Positions 1-6,812 of a DNA stretch of 64,000 nt are shown here, piece after piece. The stretch is from a bacterium (GTDB lineage: Bacteria; Electryoneota; RPQS01; DYHQ01), in the NCBI GenBank assembly GCA_030622545.1, contig JAUXGA010000008.1, positions 66,321-130,320 on the forward strand, written 5' to 3'. Position 1 is the first letter of the stretch. Every line of letters starts with the position of its first letter. A program made the position numbers and the translations under genes. The notes below the pieces were generated by a model. It had not been told where the DNA came from. It did no database searches and saw only the letters and a list, made by a program, of their open reading frames with translations.

Positions 1-425
1 GCCCGGCGGAAATGTTTGGCGGCGCTGCGAAAAGCGGTTTCCGAACGAACCTGTTCCTCTGTCGCGGGCGACATCACCGTCGTGTCTCCGAACAACGTGC
101 GCACCTTTCCTAACAAACCGCGAGGTCTTGTCCTTGACACGTCAACGCTCTCGATTTGCGCGAGTGAATCAGCGGCGCTTCGAAGTTCCTCGCCCGTTTC
201 GAAATCCTGTCGGCCTCGTTCCATTTCGCGCTCGGCCATACGTTCTGCTTCCGGTGAACCATACAGCGCATCCGCGAGCGTATCCGCTTCCACCGCCGTC
301 GTCGTATCGACTCCCTGCGGCACAGCCGTCTGCCCTCGACGACCTGCCGCGCAGCCGCTCAGCAACAAAAGCCCAAACAGCAGCGCAACCGCACCACAGA
401 GAACAGCTTCAAATCTATATCGCAT
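1..425 (-). CDS. Lipoprotein, truncated by the window edge
   Basis: This gene is absent from the ORF track because it runs off the left edge. Reading the minus strand from the ATG at 425 gives 141 open codons without a stop. The product starts with a signal peptide ending in the lipobox LLLLSGC (Cys25), so it should be exported and lipid-anchored. The mature part is charged and rich in Glu, Arg and Ala (AERMAEREMERGRQDF, then ETAFRSAAKHF at the edge). It looks helical and may lead into a TPR or coiled-coil region, but I recognise no family. It follows the T9SS cargo gene on the same strand after 96 bp. The plus-strand ORFs 16..471 and 128..556 are shadows of it. Confidence 0.7.
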   Translation of the reverse strand, partial: MRYRFEAVLCGAVALLFGLLLLSGCAAGRRGQTAVPQGVDTTTAVEADTLADALYGSPEAERMAEREMERGRQDFETGEELRSAADSLAQIESVDVSRTRPRGLLGKVRTLFGDTTVMSPATEEQVRSETAFRSAAKHFRR

Positions 426-487
426 ATTTTCCCCAATCAATCGTCATCTTCTTCTTTCCCCGCCGAGGTAATGCTACTCCTACTCTC

Positions 488-505
488 CCCCCGCGTGCGG
501 GGGGA
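488..505. repeat. GC-rich palindrome between two minus-strand genes
   Basis: CCCCCCGCGTGCGGGGGG is a perfect inverted repeat in the short gap between the T9SS cargo gene and the truncated lipoprotein gene. There is no T-run on either side, so it is a poor intrinsic terminator. A small REP-like palindrome is an equal possibility. Confidence 0.45.
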
Positions 506-521
506 ATAAAAGGGGATTTCC

Positions 522-1985
522 TTATTTCAACAGCATCATCTTCTTTGTCGTCATGAAATTCCCTGCCTGCAAACGGCAAAGATAAATCCCCGATGCCAAA
601 CCCGAACCGTCAAAAATAACCGCGTGACTTCCTACAGACTGAATATTATCCATGAGGGTAGCGACTTCCCGACCAAGCAAGTCGAAAACTTTCAATGACA
701 CATGTCCCGCTTTTGTCAGGTCGAAGCTGATTTGCGTCGATGGATTAAACGGATTCGGATAGTTCTGGTGCAGTACGTATTTGTCCGGAAGAGGACTTAA
801 CATTGGATCAGCCGCCAATTCCGGCCCCGTCTTCACCAGCCAGAAATCACTATCGCCCGCCCCGTAGGACCTAGTTTCCCCCCCAAGAATATAGCCGCCA
901 TCCGATGTTTGTTGAACAGAATTGCATCCATCCAAGTCGCTCCCCCCGAAGGTGCAGCTCCACTCTTCTGTACCACTGGCATCCGTCTTCACCAGCCAGA
1001 AATCTGCATCGCCCGCCCCGTACGACATGGTATACCCCCCAAGGATATAGCCGCCGCCTAACGTCTGCTGAACCGATGAGCAAACATCTTCATCGCTTCC
1101 CCCGAAGGTTGTATCCCAAAGCTGTGTGCCACTAACATCCGTCTTCACCAGCCAGAAATCATTAGAGCCCGCCCCGTAGGACATTGTTCCTCCCCCCAAG
1201 ATATAGCCACCGTCGGTGGTCTGCTGAATCGAAGTGCAAACATCATCATAGCTTCCTCCGAAGGTGCGGCTCCACTCCTCGGTGCCACTAACGTCCGTCT
1301 TCACCAGCCAGAAATCAAAATAACCCGCCCCGTAGGAGTCGGTATACCCCGCAAGGATATAGCCGCCGTCGGTGGTCTGCTGAACCGACCAGCAAATATC
1401 ATTGCTGCTTCCCCCGAAGGTGCGGCTCCACTCCTCTGTGCCACTAACATCCGTCTTCACCAGCCAGAAATCACATTCGCCCGCCCCGTAGGACCTGGCA
1501 TACCCCCCAAGGATATAGCCGCCGTCGGTGGTCTGCTGAACCGACAAACAAACATCAGAGTTGCTTCCCCCGAAGGTGCGGCTCCACTCCTCGGTGCCAC
1601 TAACGTCCGTCTTCACCAGCCAGAAATGAAGAGAGCCCGCCCCGTAGGACCTGGTCATCCCCCCAAGAATATAGCCGCCGTCGGTGGTCTGCTGAACGGA
1701 AAAGCAAACATCATCATCGCTTCCCCCGAAGGTACGACTCCAGAGGCTGTCTCCGTTCGCATCCGCCCGAACCAGCCAGAAATCACTACCGCCCACCCCG
1801 TAGGAATAGGTCTCCCCTCCAAGGATATAGCCGCCGTCGGTGGTCTGCTGAACCGAAGTGCATTCATCCCTATCGCTTCCCCCAAAGGTGTGACTCCACA
1901 AGCTGTCCGGCTGGGCAAACGCCCCCGAAACCAAGACAAGCAGAGCCATCCCCCACGCAACAAGACTAAAAATGCGCATGTTCAT
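522..1985 (-). CDS. T9SS-sorted secreted protein with seven 52-residue repeats
   Basis: The 487-residue product has a signal peptide ending SGAFA|QPD. Seven tandem copies of a 52-residue unit follow (consensus FGGSxxDxCxSVQQTTDGGYILGGxTxSYGAG, then DFWLVKTDVSGTEEW). The underlying DNA repeats with a 156-bp period and is nearly identical between copies. Seven such units suggest a seven-bladed beta-propeller. The last ~80 residues (NYPNPFNPSTQISFDL to the terminal MMLLK) are a type A T9SS C-terminal sorting domain, so the protein should cross the outer membrane through the SprA system. A GGAGAG ribosome-binding site precedes the ATG. The gene starts 14 bp after the DNA methyltransferase stop and may share its transcript. 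Its ligand or role is unknown. Confidence 0.9.
   Translation of the reverse strand: MNMRIFSLVAWGMALLVLVSGAFAQPDSLWSHTFGGSDRDECTSVQQTTDGGYILGGETYSYGVGGSDFWLVRADANGDSLWSRTFGGSDDDVCFSVQQTTDGGYILGGMTRSYGAGSLHFWLVKTDVSGTEEWSRTFGGSNSDVCLSVQQTTDGGYILGGYARSYGAGECDFWLVKTDVSGTEEWSRTFGGSSNDICWSVQQTTDGGYILAGYTDSYGAGYFDFWLVKTDVSGTEEWSRTFGGSYDDVCTSIQQTTDGGYILGGGTMSYGAGSNDFWLVKTDVSGTQLWDTTFGGSDEDVCSSVQQTLGGGYILGGYTMSYGAGDADFWLVKTDASGTEEWSCTFGGSDLDGCNSVQQTSDGGYILGGETRSYGAGDSDFWLVKTGPELAADPMLSPLPDKYVLHQNYPNPFNPSTQISFDLTKAGHVSLKVFDLLGREVATLMDNIQSVGSHAVIFDGSGLASGIYLCRLQAGNFMTTKKMMLLK
835..1900 (-). repeat. 156-bp tandem coding repeats, seven units (approximate span)
   Basis: The phrase tgcggctccactcct recurs at 1265, 1421 and 1577, exactly 156 bp apart, and flanking text repeats almost word for word. 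The repeats encode the 52-residue propeller-like units. Near-identity at the DNA level points to recent duplication or gene conversion. Confidence 0.85.
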
Positions 1986-1999
1986 TTTCTCTCCAAATA

Positions 2000-3538
2000 T
2001 TAAGTTATCGCCAGTGACAATCTTTGTTGGGTTGGGCCAGTGTATTCCTTTAGAGTATCTTCTAGCTTGAGCTCTTTCGCAAGAGCGAGAAGATCCAAAC
2101 GACGTAGGATATCCACTTTGATTGGTCGCTTTTCATCCCAAAAAATAAACGAAGAAAAAAATTCCTTCGCGACATCGGAATTAAAAAGCTGTGCAATAAA
2201 GAGTGCCTCTTCTCTCGTTTGACAAGGAACGAAGTAGCACGTATCATCAAAAACGACGGGCTTGCCTCTATAGGGTCCAATTGCCCTGAAGCTTAATTCT
2301 TTGTAGAAACCGGATATGGCTACTTTCCACGGAGCAAATGAATAATCTCCGACACCAAAAACAGAGAACCGAGGGCGTTTCTGATAAACAGAGCTGGAAC
2401 GTCGATCCAAAAAACTGGCGTTCTTGTTCAGATATTCCCATGTATTCGGAGACCGTTTTTCAATCGTGTTGGTATCTTCGCCTATACTGCGTTGAGTAAC
2501 AAGCATCCAGCGAGATGGCTGTATATCTGACTTCTTGGCAATCTCTGAGCTCTTGAGCATCGGAAAGATATAATCACTATCGAGTTCTGTAATTTCTCCA
2601 AGACCGTTTCGATATCGACCGTTTTCCTCGCGAAGTTCCATGATATTAGAACAGTCATGCTTAATTCCGGATCTCCATCGGTAGAGTTCTTCTCCCATGA
2701 GGTGTTTCCAGCGCTCAAAGGCTGTAACGCTCGCCACAAGGCATCCCTCTCTGTATCCGTAAGCCGTCGTGTGCGGGCTGTCTTTGAGCACGTTGTGGAC
2801 CAGACAGTCGAAGTTCCGAGTGGTAGGAGACGCAACAATAACGAGAAGGCATGCTTCGACGGCTGCTCCAAAATACTTCGTTGCATCAATGTGGTAAATA
2901 TCTGAGCGCTTGAGAGACTTTCCACTCTTCCAACCGTGAAACAAAACCTTTCTGGCAACAGAAGTCTTGCAAAGCATTGCCAATGTCGCCTCACGCCCGT
3001 CAATCCATTCAAGCGCGCGGGTTAGCATCCATTCCGAAATATCGAAATTGCTTTTTCCTGTGATTGCCTCAATTCCGCGATGGTTCTGGGAATTGACCTT
3101 TTTAGGTAGATTAGAACTCCCAAGACTTCCGAGTTCTGCGTTCGTAATCCACGGGGGATTACCTATCACAAGAAGGGGGTCAGCGAGAGATTCGAGGATA
3201 CGTTTCCAATCGACGTTGAAGAAGTCATCGTGCAAGACGGATACATCACCTACACCATTGGTCTTTGAAAGTGCGTCGCGAGCTGTTCTGACATAATCCC
3301 CGTTAACTTCAAGTCCGATTACTTTCTGGGCATTCTTAAAGTGTTCTCGGGCCGACACGAGAAAGCTGCCCGTGCCGCAGGTTGGTTCAAGTATGGAAGC
3401 AGGTTTAAGCCCGCGTTTGACCAGCAAAGCGCAGACTTTCTTAGTAAGCTCGACAGGCGTCTGGAAATCTCCAAACTCTCTCTTCTTCTTATTCCTTTTT
3501 GTAATTGCCATGATGCTATCGGAGCCGATGGATTCCAC
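2000..3538 (-). CDS. SAM-dependent DNA (adenine-N6) methyltransferase of a type II R-M pair
   Basis: The product is 512 residues. Near the N-terminus FGDFQTP is followed by SAM-binding motif I ILEPTCGTGSF (about residue 50) and then the catalytic motif GNPPW (about residue 130). Motif I before an NPPW box is the order of gamma-type N6-adenine methyltransferases. The C-terminal half should hold target recognition. I take the GTG at 3538 as start because AGGA lies 7 bp upstream, although an ATG at 3511 is possible. The GTG start makes the gene overlap the end of the endonuclease gene by 23 bp, suggesting coupled translation. The enzyme would protect host DNA from that endonuclease. The recognition sequence cannot be read from the protein. 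Confidence 0.85.
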   Translation of the reverse strand: MESIGSDSIMAITKRNKKKREFGDFQTPVELTKKVCALLVKRGLKPASILEPTCGTGSFLVSAREHFKNAQKVIGLEVNGDYVRTARDALSKTNGVGDVSVLHDDFFNVDWKRILESLADPLLVIGNPPWITNAELGSLGSSNLPKKVNSQNHRGIEAITGKSNFDISEWMLTRALEWIDGREATLAMLCKTSVARKVLFHGWKSGKSLKRSDIYHIDATKYFGAAVEACLLVIVASPTTRNFDCLVHNVLKDSPHTTAYGYREGCLVASVTAFERWKHLMGEELYRWRSGIKHDCSNIMELREENGRYRNGLGEITELDSDYIFPMLKSSEIAKKSDIQPSRWMLVTQRSIGEDTNTIEKRSPNTWEYLNKNASFLDRRSSSVYQKRPRFSVFGVGDYSFAPWKVAISGFYKELSFRAIGPYRGKPVVFDDTCYFVPCQTREEALFIAQLFNSDVAKEFFSSFIFWDEKRPIKVDILRRLDLLALAKELKLEDTLKEYTGPTQQRLSLAIT

Positions 3539-4169
3539 TCACGGTTCCTGCTTTCTCTATTACCCGTGAATATTGCAGTCTCCACTGCAGCGCATTGGAA
3601 ATTGTCAGATATCCAACCTTTGGCGGATTTGCTACTATTTCATCAGCGATTTGAGAAGCTTCAATGTCACTCGTTGGGAGCATGTGGTCTTGCATAAACG
3701 CTATAAGGTCGTCCTTGTTGCCCTGGTTTTCGAGAATTCTTAGGATACCAGTTGTCGTTTGGAAATCGGCCGTTCTTTCCGCCTCAACGAATATTGTGTG
3801 GAGTATGTTCAGTTTTCCTGTGCGCGTTTTCGAGTCGTCAGTTTTCTCATAGACAAAGACCAAAACGGAGTAGCCCAGGCCAAAAATCTTTTGTCGTGCA
3901 GACTTGAACGGGCATGAGGATTGTGGCTGCTTGACACTGGTCACCTTTATATCCACACCGAATTCAGGGAAGTCTATTCCCTTAGCGGAGCTTCCAACCT
4001 CATAAGTGTATCTCTCGCTAAGATATGCTCGGAACTTGTGCTCAAAGTAGGTTCCAACAGCTTTTCCATCTGTGACACCAAAAAGTGTAGGTTCAGCGAA
4101 AGCTGACTCTCTTTCGGAGAAATGGCTCGCTTCTTCGCGGAGGAGCTTAATCGTCAACTTTGGTTTCAT
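3516..4169 (-). CDS. Predicted type II restriction endonuclease (PD-(D/E)XK-like)
   Basis: The ORF track extends this frame to 4460, but the true start is almost certainly the ATG at 4169 (MKPKLTIKLL). It has AGGGAAG just upstream, lies 17 bp after the preceding gene's stop, and avoids a 270-bp overlap with it. The 217-residue protein contains KGIDFPEFGVDIKVTS, which fits the acidic residue plus (D/E)xK core of PD-(D/E)XK nucleases. A conserved-looking KQPQSSCPFKSARQKIFGLGY segment follows. Its overlap with a DNA methyltransferase gene is the strongest support for a restriction role. I cannot assign the subfamily or cleavage site. Together the two genes form a compact R-M cassette inside an ExbB/ExbD operon. 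Confidence 0.72.
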   Translation of the reverse strand: MKPKLTIKLLREEASHFSERESAFAEPTLFGVTDGKAVGTYFEHKFRAYLSERYTYEVGSSAKGIDFPEFGVDIKVTSVKQPQSSCPFKSARQKIFGLGYSVLVFVYEKTDDSKTRTGKLNILHTIFVEAERTADFQTTTGILRILENQGNKDDLIAFMQDHMLPTSDIEASQIADEIVANPPKVGYLTISNALQWRLQYSRVIEKAGTVSGIHRLR

Positions 4170-4186
4170 AACTTCCCTGAATGTGA

Positions 4187-5287
4187 CTACCTCGACGCAT
4201 TCGCTCCGAAAGTAATTCCCTCCGACTCCATCCAACTGTGGAAAACAGCGTAGAAATCGCGCGTTCGTTCCAACGTCGGTCGGTCGCGGACAGCGACAAT
4301 AGCCGATGGTCCGGCAGGGCTTTGAGTCACACGGCCTAATCCCAGGAACTGACTTCTCGAACGAAAATCCGAGTCCACAAGCAGAATCGCTGTTTCGCCC
4401 CTCACAAGGAAGAGTTTGAGCTGATGTTCGATTTCGGAAAACTGCACATGGATGTCCCATCCCTGATAGCGCGCCCGGCCTTTCAAGTAGTCCTGCTTGG
4501 TCTCCATATAGTTCATCACAACCGGAGCGAAGCTCGCCCCGCCCTGACCCTGCAGCCAGCGCAGCAATCCCCCCAGAACCGCTTCATCTACGATATCATC
4601 GCCGATGCTCAAATCGTCGGACGGTTTTTTTGAATCGCTGAGGCCGGCGGGACTCTGGTATGTCTCGCCCTTGGCTAATTCCGGAAGGTTATACTCCGGC
4701 GCTTTTTCATCATGGGAAATACCAACCTGAGGCATTGCTGCAGTCGGCGCATCCGTCGAAGGACCTGTATAAGATGGTTTGGATGCATCCGGCAAATCGC
4801 GGCCTCCGCGTCCCTGATAGACCTCTCCTCGCGTCGGCAATTGCCCCGGAAGCGCCATCGGCAGATGACGTTCGCCTTCCTCGGCTTTGCGGGTAACGAT
4901 TTCCGGCAATGGCGCGGCTTCGGGTTCCATGCGTGGTTCCCAAGTTACCGGCTGGTCAAGCGCACGGTCAAGTAACCCGAATTCGGCGGGTTCGGCGGGC
5001 GTTCCGGCGACTTCGATATTCGCAGGCGCAGGCTGAGTTTCGGCGGGTTTTACCGAAATCGAGGGTGCCGGTTTCCCGGCTTTCGCGCGGCGATGGCGCG
5101 GCGGCGGGGGAGGCGGCGGAGGGGGAGGTTCGCGCCACTCGATTATCCGTTCAATGGGGATAATCAGGATCGGTATATCGGACGTAAGATTGGGCAAATC
5201 CGTCCAATCAGGAACGATAGAAAGCACCCCAAAACTCAGCACGAACGCCATCCCTCGAATCCCGATGAGAATCTGGCGTTCTTTCAT
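4187..5287 (-). CDS. TonB-like proline-rich periplasmic protein
   Basis: The 366-residue protein has one N-terminal membrane segment (about residues 11-28), then WREPPPPPPPPPPRHRRAKAGKP, a long Pro/Glu-rich linker, and a folded C-terminal part from about residue 240 (GLLRWLQGQGG, GWDIHVQFSEIEHQLKLF). The anchor plus proline stretch and the position right after exbD (ATGA overlap, 5284-5287) suggest the TonB or TolA role of transmitting force to the outer membrane. The C-terminal domain does not show the usual TonB signature and I cannot place it in a family, so it may be a divergent or functionally different energy transducer. The sequence does not show which outer-membrane partner it serves. 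Confidence 0.6.
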   Translation of the reverse strand: MKERQILIGIRGMAFVLSFGVLSIVPDWTDLPNLTSDIPILIIPIERIIEWREPPPPPPPPPPRHRRAKAGKPAPSISVKPAETQPAPANIEVAGTPAEPAEFGLLDRALDQPVTWEPRMEPEAAPLPEIVTRKAEEGERHLPMALPGQLPTRGEVYQGRGGRDLPDASKPSYTGPSTDAPTAAMPQVGISHDEKAPEYNLPELAKGETYQSPAGLSDSKKPSDDLSIGDDIVDEAVLGGLLRWLQGQGGASFAPVVMNYMETKQDYLKGRARYQGWDIHVQFSEIEHQLKLFLVRGETAILLVDSDFRSRSQFLGLGRVTQSPAGPSAIVAVRDRPTLERTRDFYAVFHSWMESEGITFGANASR

Positions 5288-5724
5288 GGCGTTGTCCCCG
5301 CTATGTTACGCGGATTCAAGGCGATACTGACGCCGATACCGTTGCGACCGACGGCCTGCATCACCTGAATCGGCCGGTCCCAAACAGCGCCGCTGTCAGC
5401 CCGCAACAGCACACGCGCCTCCGGCTTTTGAATCTTCAGGTCAGCGAAGAGCCTGTCGCATAGCTCGAACAAGAGCGAATCTGACGCCTCGGCAGGCGCT
5501 AAAAGCTCGCCTCCCACAAAGACAGCGCCTTCACGTTCAATCTGAACCAGAAGCTCATCACCGACTTCAATCACCTTGTCTCCACCGGTGAAATCATTCG
5601 GCAGTACCAATGGTATCGTGGTCTCAGGCGTAAAAATGAGAGAAATCGCAAAGAAGAGAATCAGAATGAACGCGATGTCAATCAGGGAGGTCGTCGCTTC
5701 CGCAAATGGATTCCGAACTCGCAT
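5284..5724 (-). CDS. exbD: ExbD/TolR-type biopolymer transport protein
   Basis: ExbD subunits sit in the inner membrane with ExbB and use proton flow to energise a TonB-like partner. The sequence has the typical short N-terminus, one membrane helix (TSLIDIAFILILFFAISLIF) carrying the essential Asp, and a periplasmic domain of about 100 residues (VLLRADSGAVWDRPIQVMQAV). The ORF track starts at 5757. I prefer the ATG at 5724 because GGGGGAG lies 8 bp upstream, exbB stops one base before it, and the helix then begins near residue 13 as in the family. The 3' end overlaps the TonB-like gene by 4 bp. Confidence 0.9.
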   Translation of the reverse strand: MRVRNPFAEATTSLIDIAFILILFFAISLIFTPETTIPLVLPNDFTGGDKVIEVGDELLVQIEREGAVFVGGELLAPAEASDSLLFELCDRLFADLKIQKPEARVLLRADSGAVWDRPIQVMQAVGRNGIGVSIALNPRNIAGTTP

Positions 5725-5725
5725 C

Positions 5726-6349
5726 CTATTTCTCCCCCGGCCCTGCCAGAAGCTCACGCATCGCGGCGACGCGAGAGATCAGGAAGTGCCGTCCGATAAT
5801 ACCGATGAGACCGACGACCAAGCCGCAGACGGTTGTCACCATCGCGACATACATGCCTCCCGCCAGACTTTGCATCGTGACATGCTCGACCAGCGTTTGC
5901 TCCCGGAAAACCTGAACCAATCCCACGACGGTTCCGAGCAATCCCGATACCGGCGCGGCGGCAATCATCATGTCAAGGAAGAGGAAGCGATTCTGAAGGC
6001 TTTCCATTTCAAAATCGACAGCGTGGCGAGGGTCGAGACCACCGCCCGTTGCGAGTTTTCGAATCGTCTGGCGAATTCCCTCTAAAAAGCCTTTCTGATG
6101 AAAGCGGATCAGGTAGTAGGCGGTGAAACCTAATCCCAAGAACAGCAGAATTGCTTGAAAGAAGTAGATCCAGACATCAAAAGCCCGAAACAGCACCACA
6201 AAAACCCCGATGCGCTCCGACATAGTCACATGACGGCCGACATCTCCGGTCTGGGCGAAGGACACACCCACATAAAACAAAGCCAAACCTGCAGCGACTA
6301 AAGCCACCTTAAGAAGTGCGCGCGAACGTTTTTCATTCCATCGAAACAT
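5726..6349 (-). CDS. exbB: ExbB/TolQ/MotA-type proton channel protein
   Basis: The 207-residue product has an N-terminal hydrophobic segment ending VSFAQTGD, a second membrane helix (VWIYFFQAILLFLGLGFTAYYLI), a cytoplasmic loop, and the conserved MotA/TolQ/ExbB core (MIAAAPVSGLLGTVVGLVQVF, then MYVAMVTTVCGLVVGLIGII). With ExbD it should form the proton-driven motor of this operon. It is the first gene of the minus-strand run, behind a promoter at 6403-6431 and an AAGGAG ribosome-binding site. The first hydrophobic segment could be either a membrane helix or a cleavable signal, which is unusual but seen in some ExbB proteins. Confidence 0.9.
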   Translation of the reverse strand: MFRWNEKRSRALLKVALVAAGLALFYVGVSFAQTGDVGRHVTMSERIGVFVVLFRAFDVWIYFFQAILLFLGLGFTAYYLIRFHQKGFLEGIRQTIRKLATGGGLDPRHAVDFEMESLQNRFLFLDMMIAAAPVSGLLGTVVGLVQVFREQTLVEHVTMQSLAGGMYVAMVTTVCGLVVGLIGIIGRHFLISRVAAMRELLAGPGEK

Positions 6350-6402
6350 AGTTTATCTCCTTCTGCCTACGGTAATCTGAATTACTAAATAGTATGAATT
6401 AG

Positions 6403-6431
6403 AATATAATAAGTCTCTAAGACAGATGCAA
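6403..6431 (-). promoter_or_regulatory. Promoter for the exbB operon
   Basis: On the minus strand TTGCAT (6431-6426) and TATATT (6408-6403) are separated by exactly 17 bp, about 50 bp upstream of the exbB ATG. The same TATATT -10 recurs at several other promoters in this window. Confidence 0.7.
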
Positions 6432-6812
6432 GATGAATATTGACAATCTTCTGAAAAATCAACCTGCTTGATTTCGAAACGCACAACCCAGAATACCGGA
6501 AAATCCTTCTTGATGCAACGAAAAACGCCTTTCTCTCGTTACATACAAGGCAGGCTTCTTGGTAACCTTCACGAAAATAATCGATTTAAGATGTTATATA
6601 TCAATAGGTAACATCTTTTATCATTCGAGCAGGGGTGGCTCAAAGGTTTTCGGGGCCAGATTTTTGCCTTGCAATTCATTAAGAAAAATGGTAGATTTAC
6701 ATTCCCAAAAATCTTGCAGGCATTCGCTCAGGAGGACATGGTAGCTCTGGCTATGGATCTTCATTGTTAAACCCTATCGGCTCGATACCGATTGGAGTCA
6801 TTGCGCACAAGA
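6432..6812. other. Intergenic region upstream of sprA
   Basis: This is the non-coding stretch between the exbB promoter and sprA. It contains a perfect 9-bp inverted repeat, AAGATGTTA (6588-6596) and TAACATCTT (6609-6617), AT-rich and followed by TTTTATC. That could be an operator or a weak terminator. It also holds a short ORF with a strong ribosome-binding site at 6738. I see no convincing plus-strand sigma-70 promoter, tRNA or known riboswitch. Confidence 0.5.
6738..6770 (+). CDS. Possible 10-codon leader ORF ahead of sprA
   Basis: AGGAGG stands just before ATGGTAGC, which encodes MVALAMDLHC and then TAA. This is the best Shine-Dalgarno sequence in the region. The frame is the same as sprA, whose start follows within 22-58 bp. 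It may be a translated leader, or the relic of an original sprA start closed by a nonsense change. A chance match is also possible. Confidence 0.25.
   Translation: MVALAMDLHC

Noticed and set aside
835-1900. Regular repeats considered as a CRISPR array
   Set aside because: The period is 156 bp, the repeats are coding throughout and no short repeat/spacer pattern exists. No CRISPR array was seen anywhere in the window.
1626-2003. Plus-strand ORFs over the propeller repeats (1626..2003 and others)
   Set aside because: They are shadow frames of the repeated T9SS gene and lack any start signals.
4170-4460. Upstream extension of the restriction endonuclease ORF to 4460
   Set aside because: It would overlap the TonB-like gene by about 270 bp, and the sequence there is the antisense-frame type; AGGGAAG marks the ATG at 4169.
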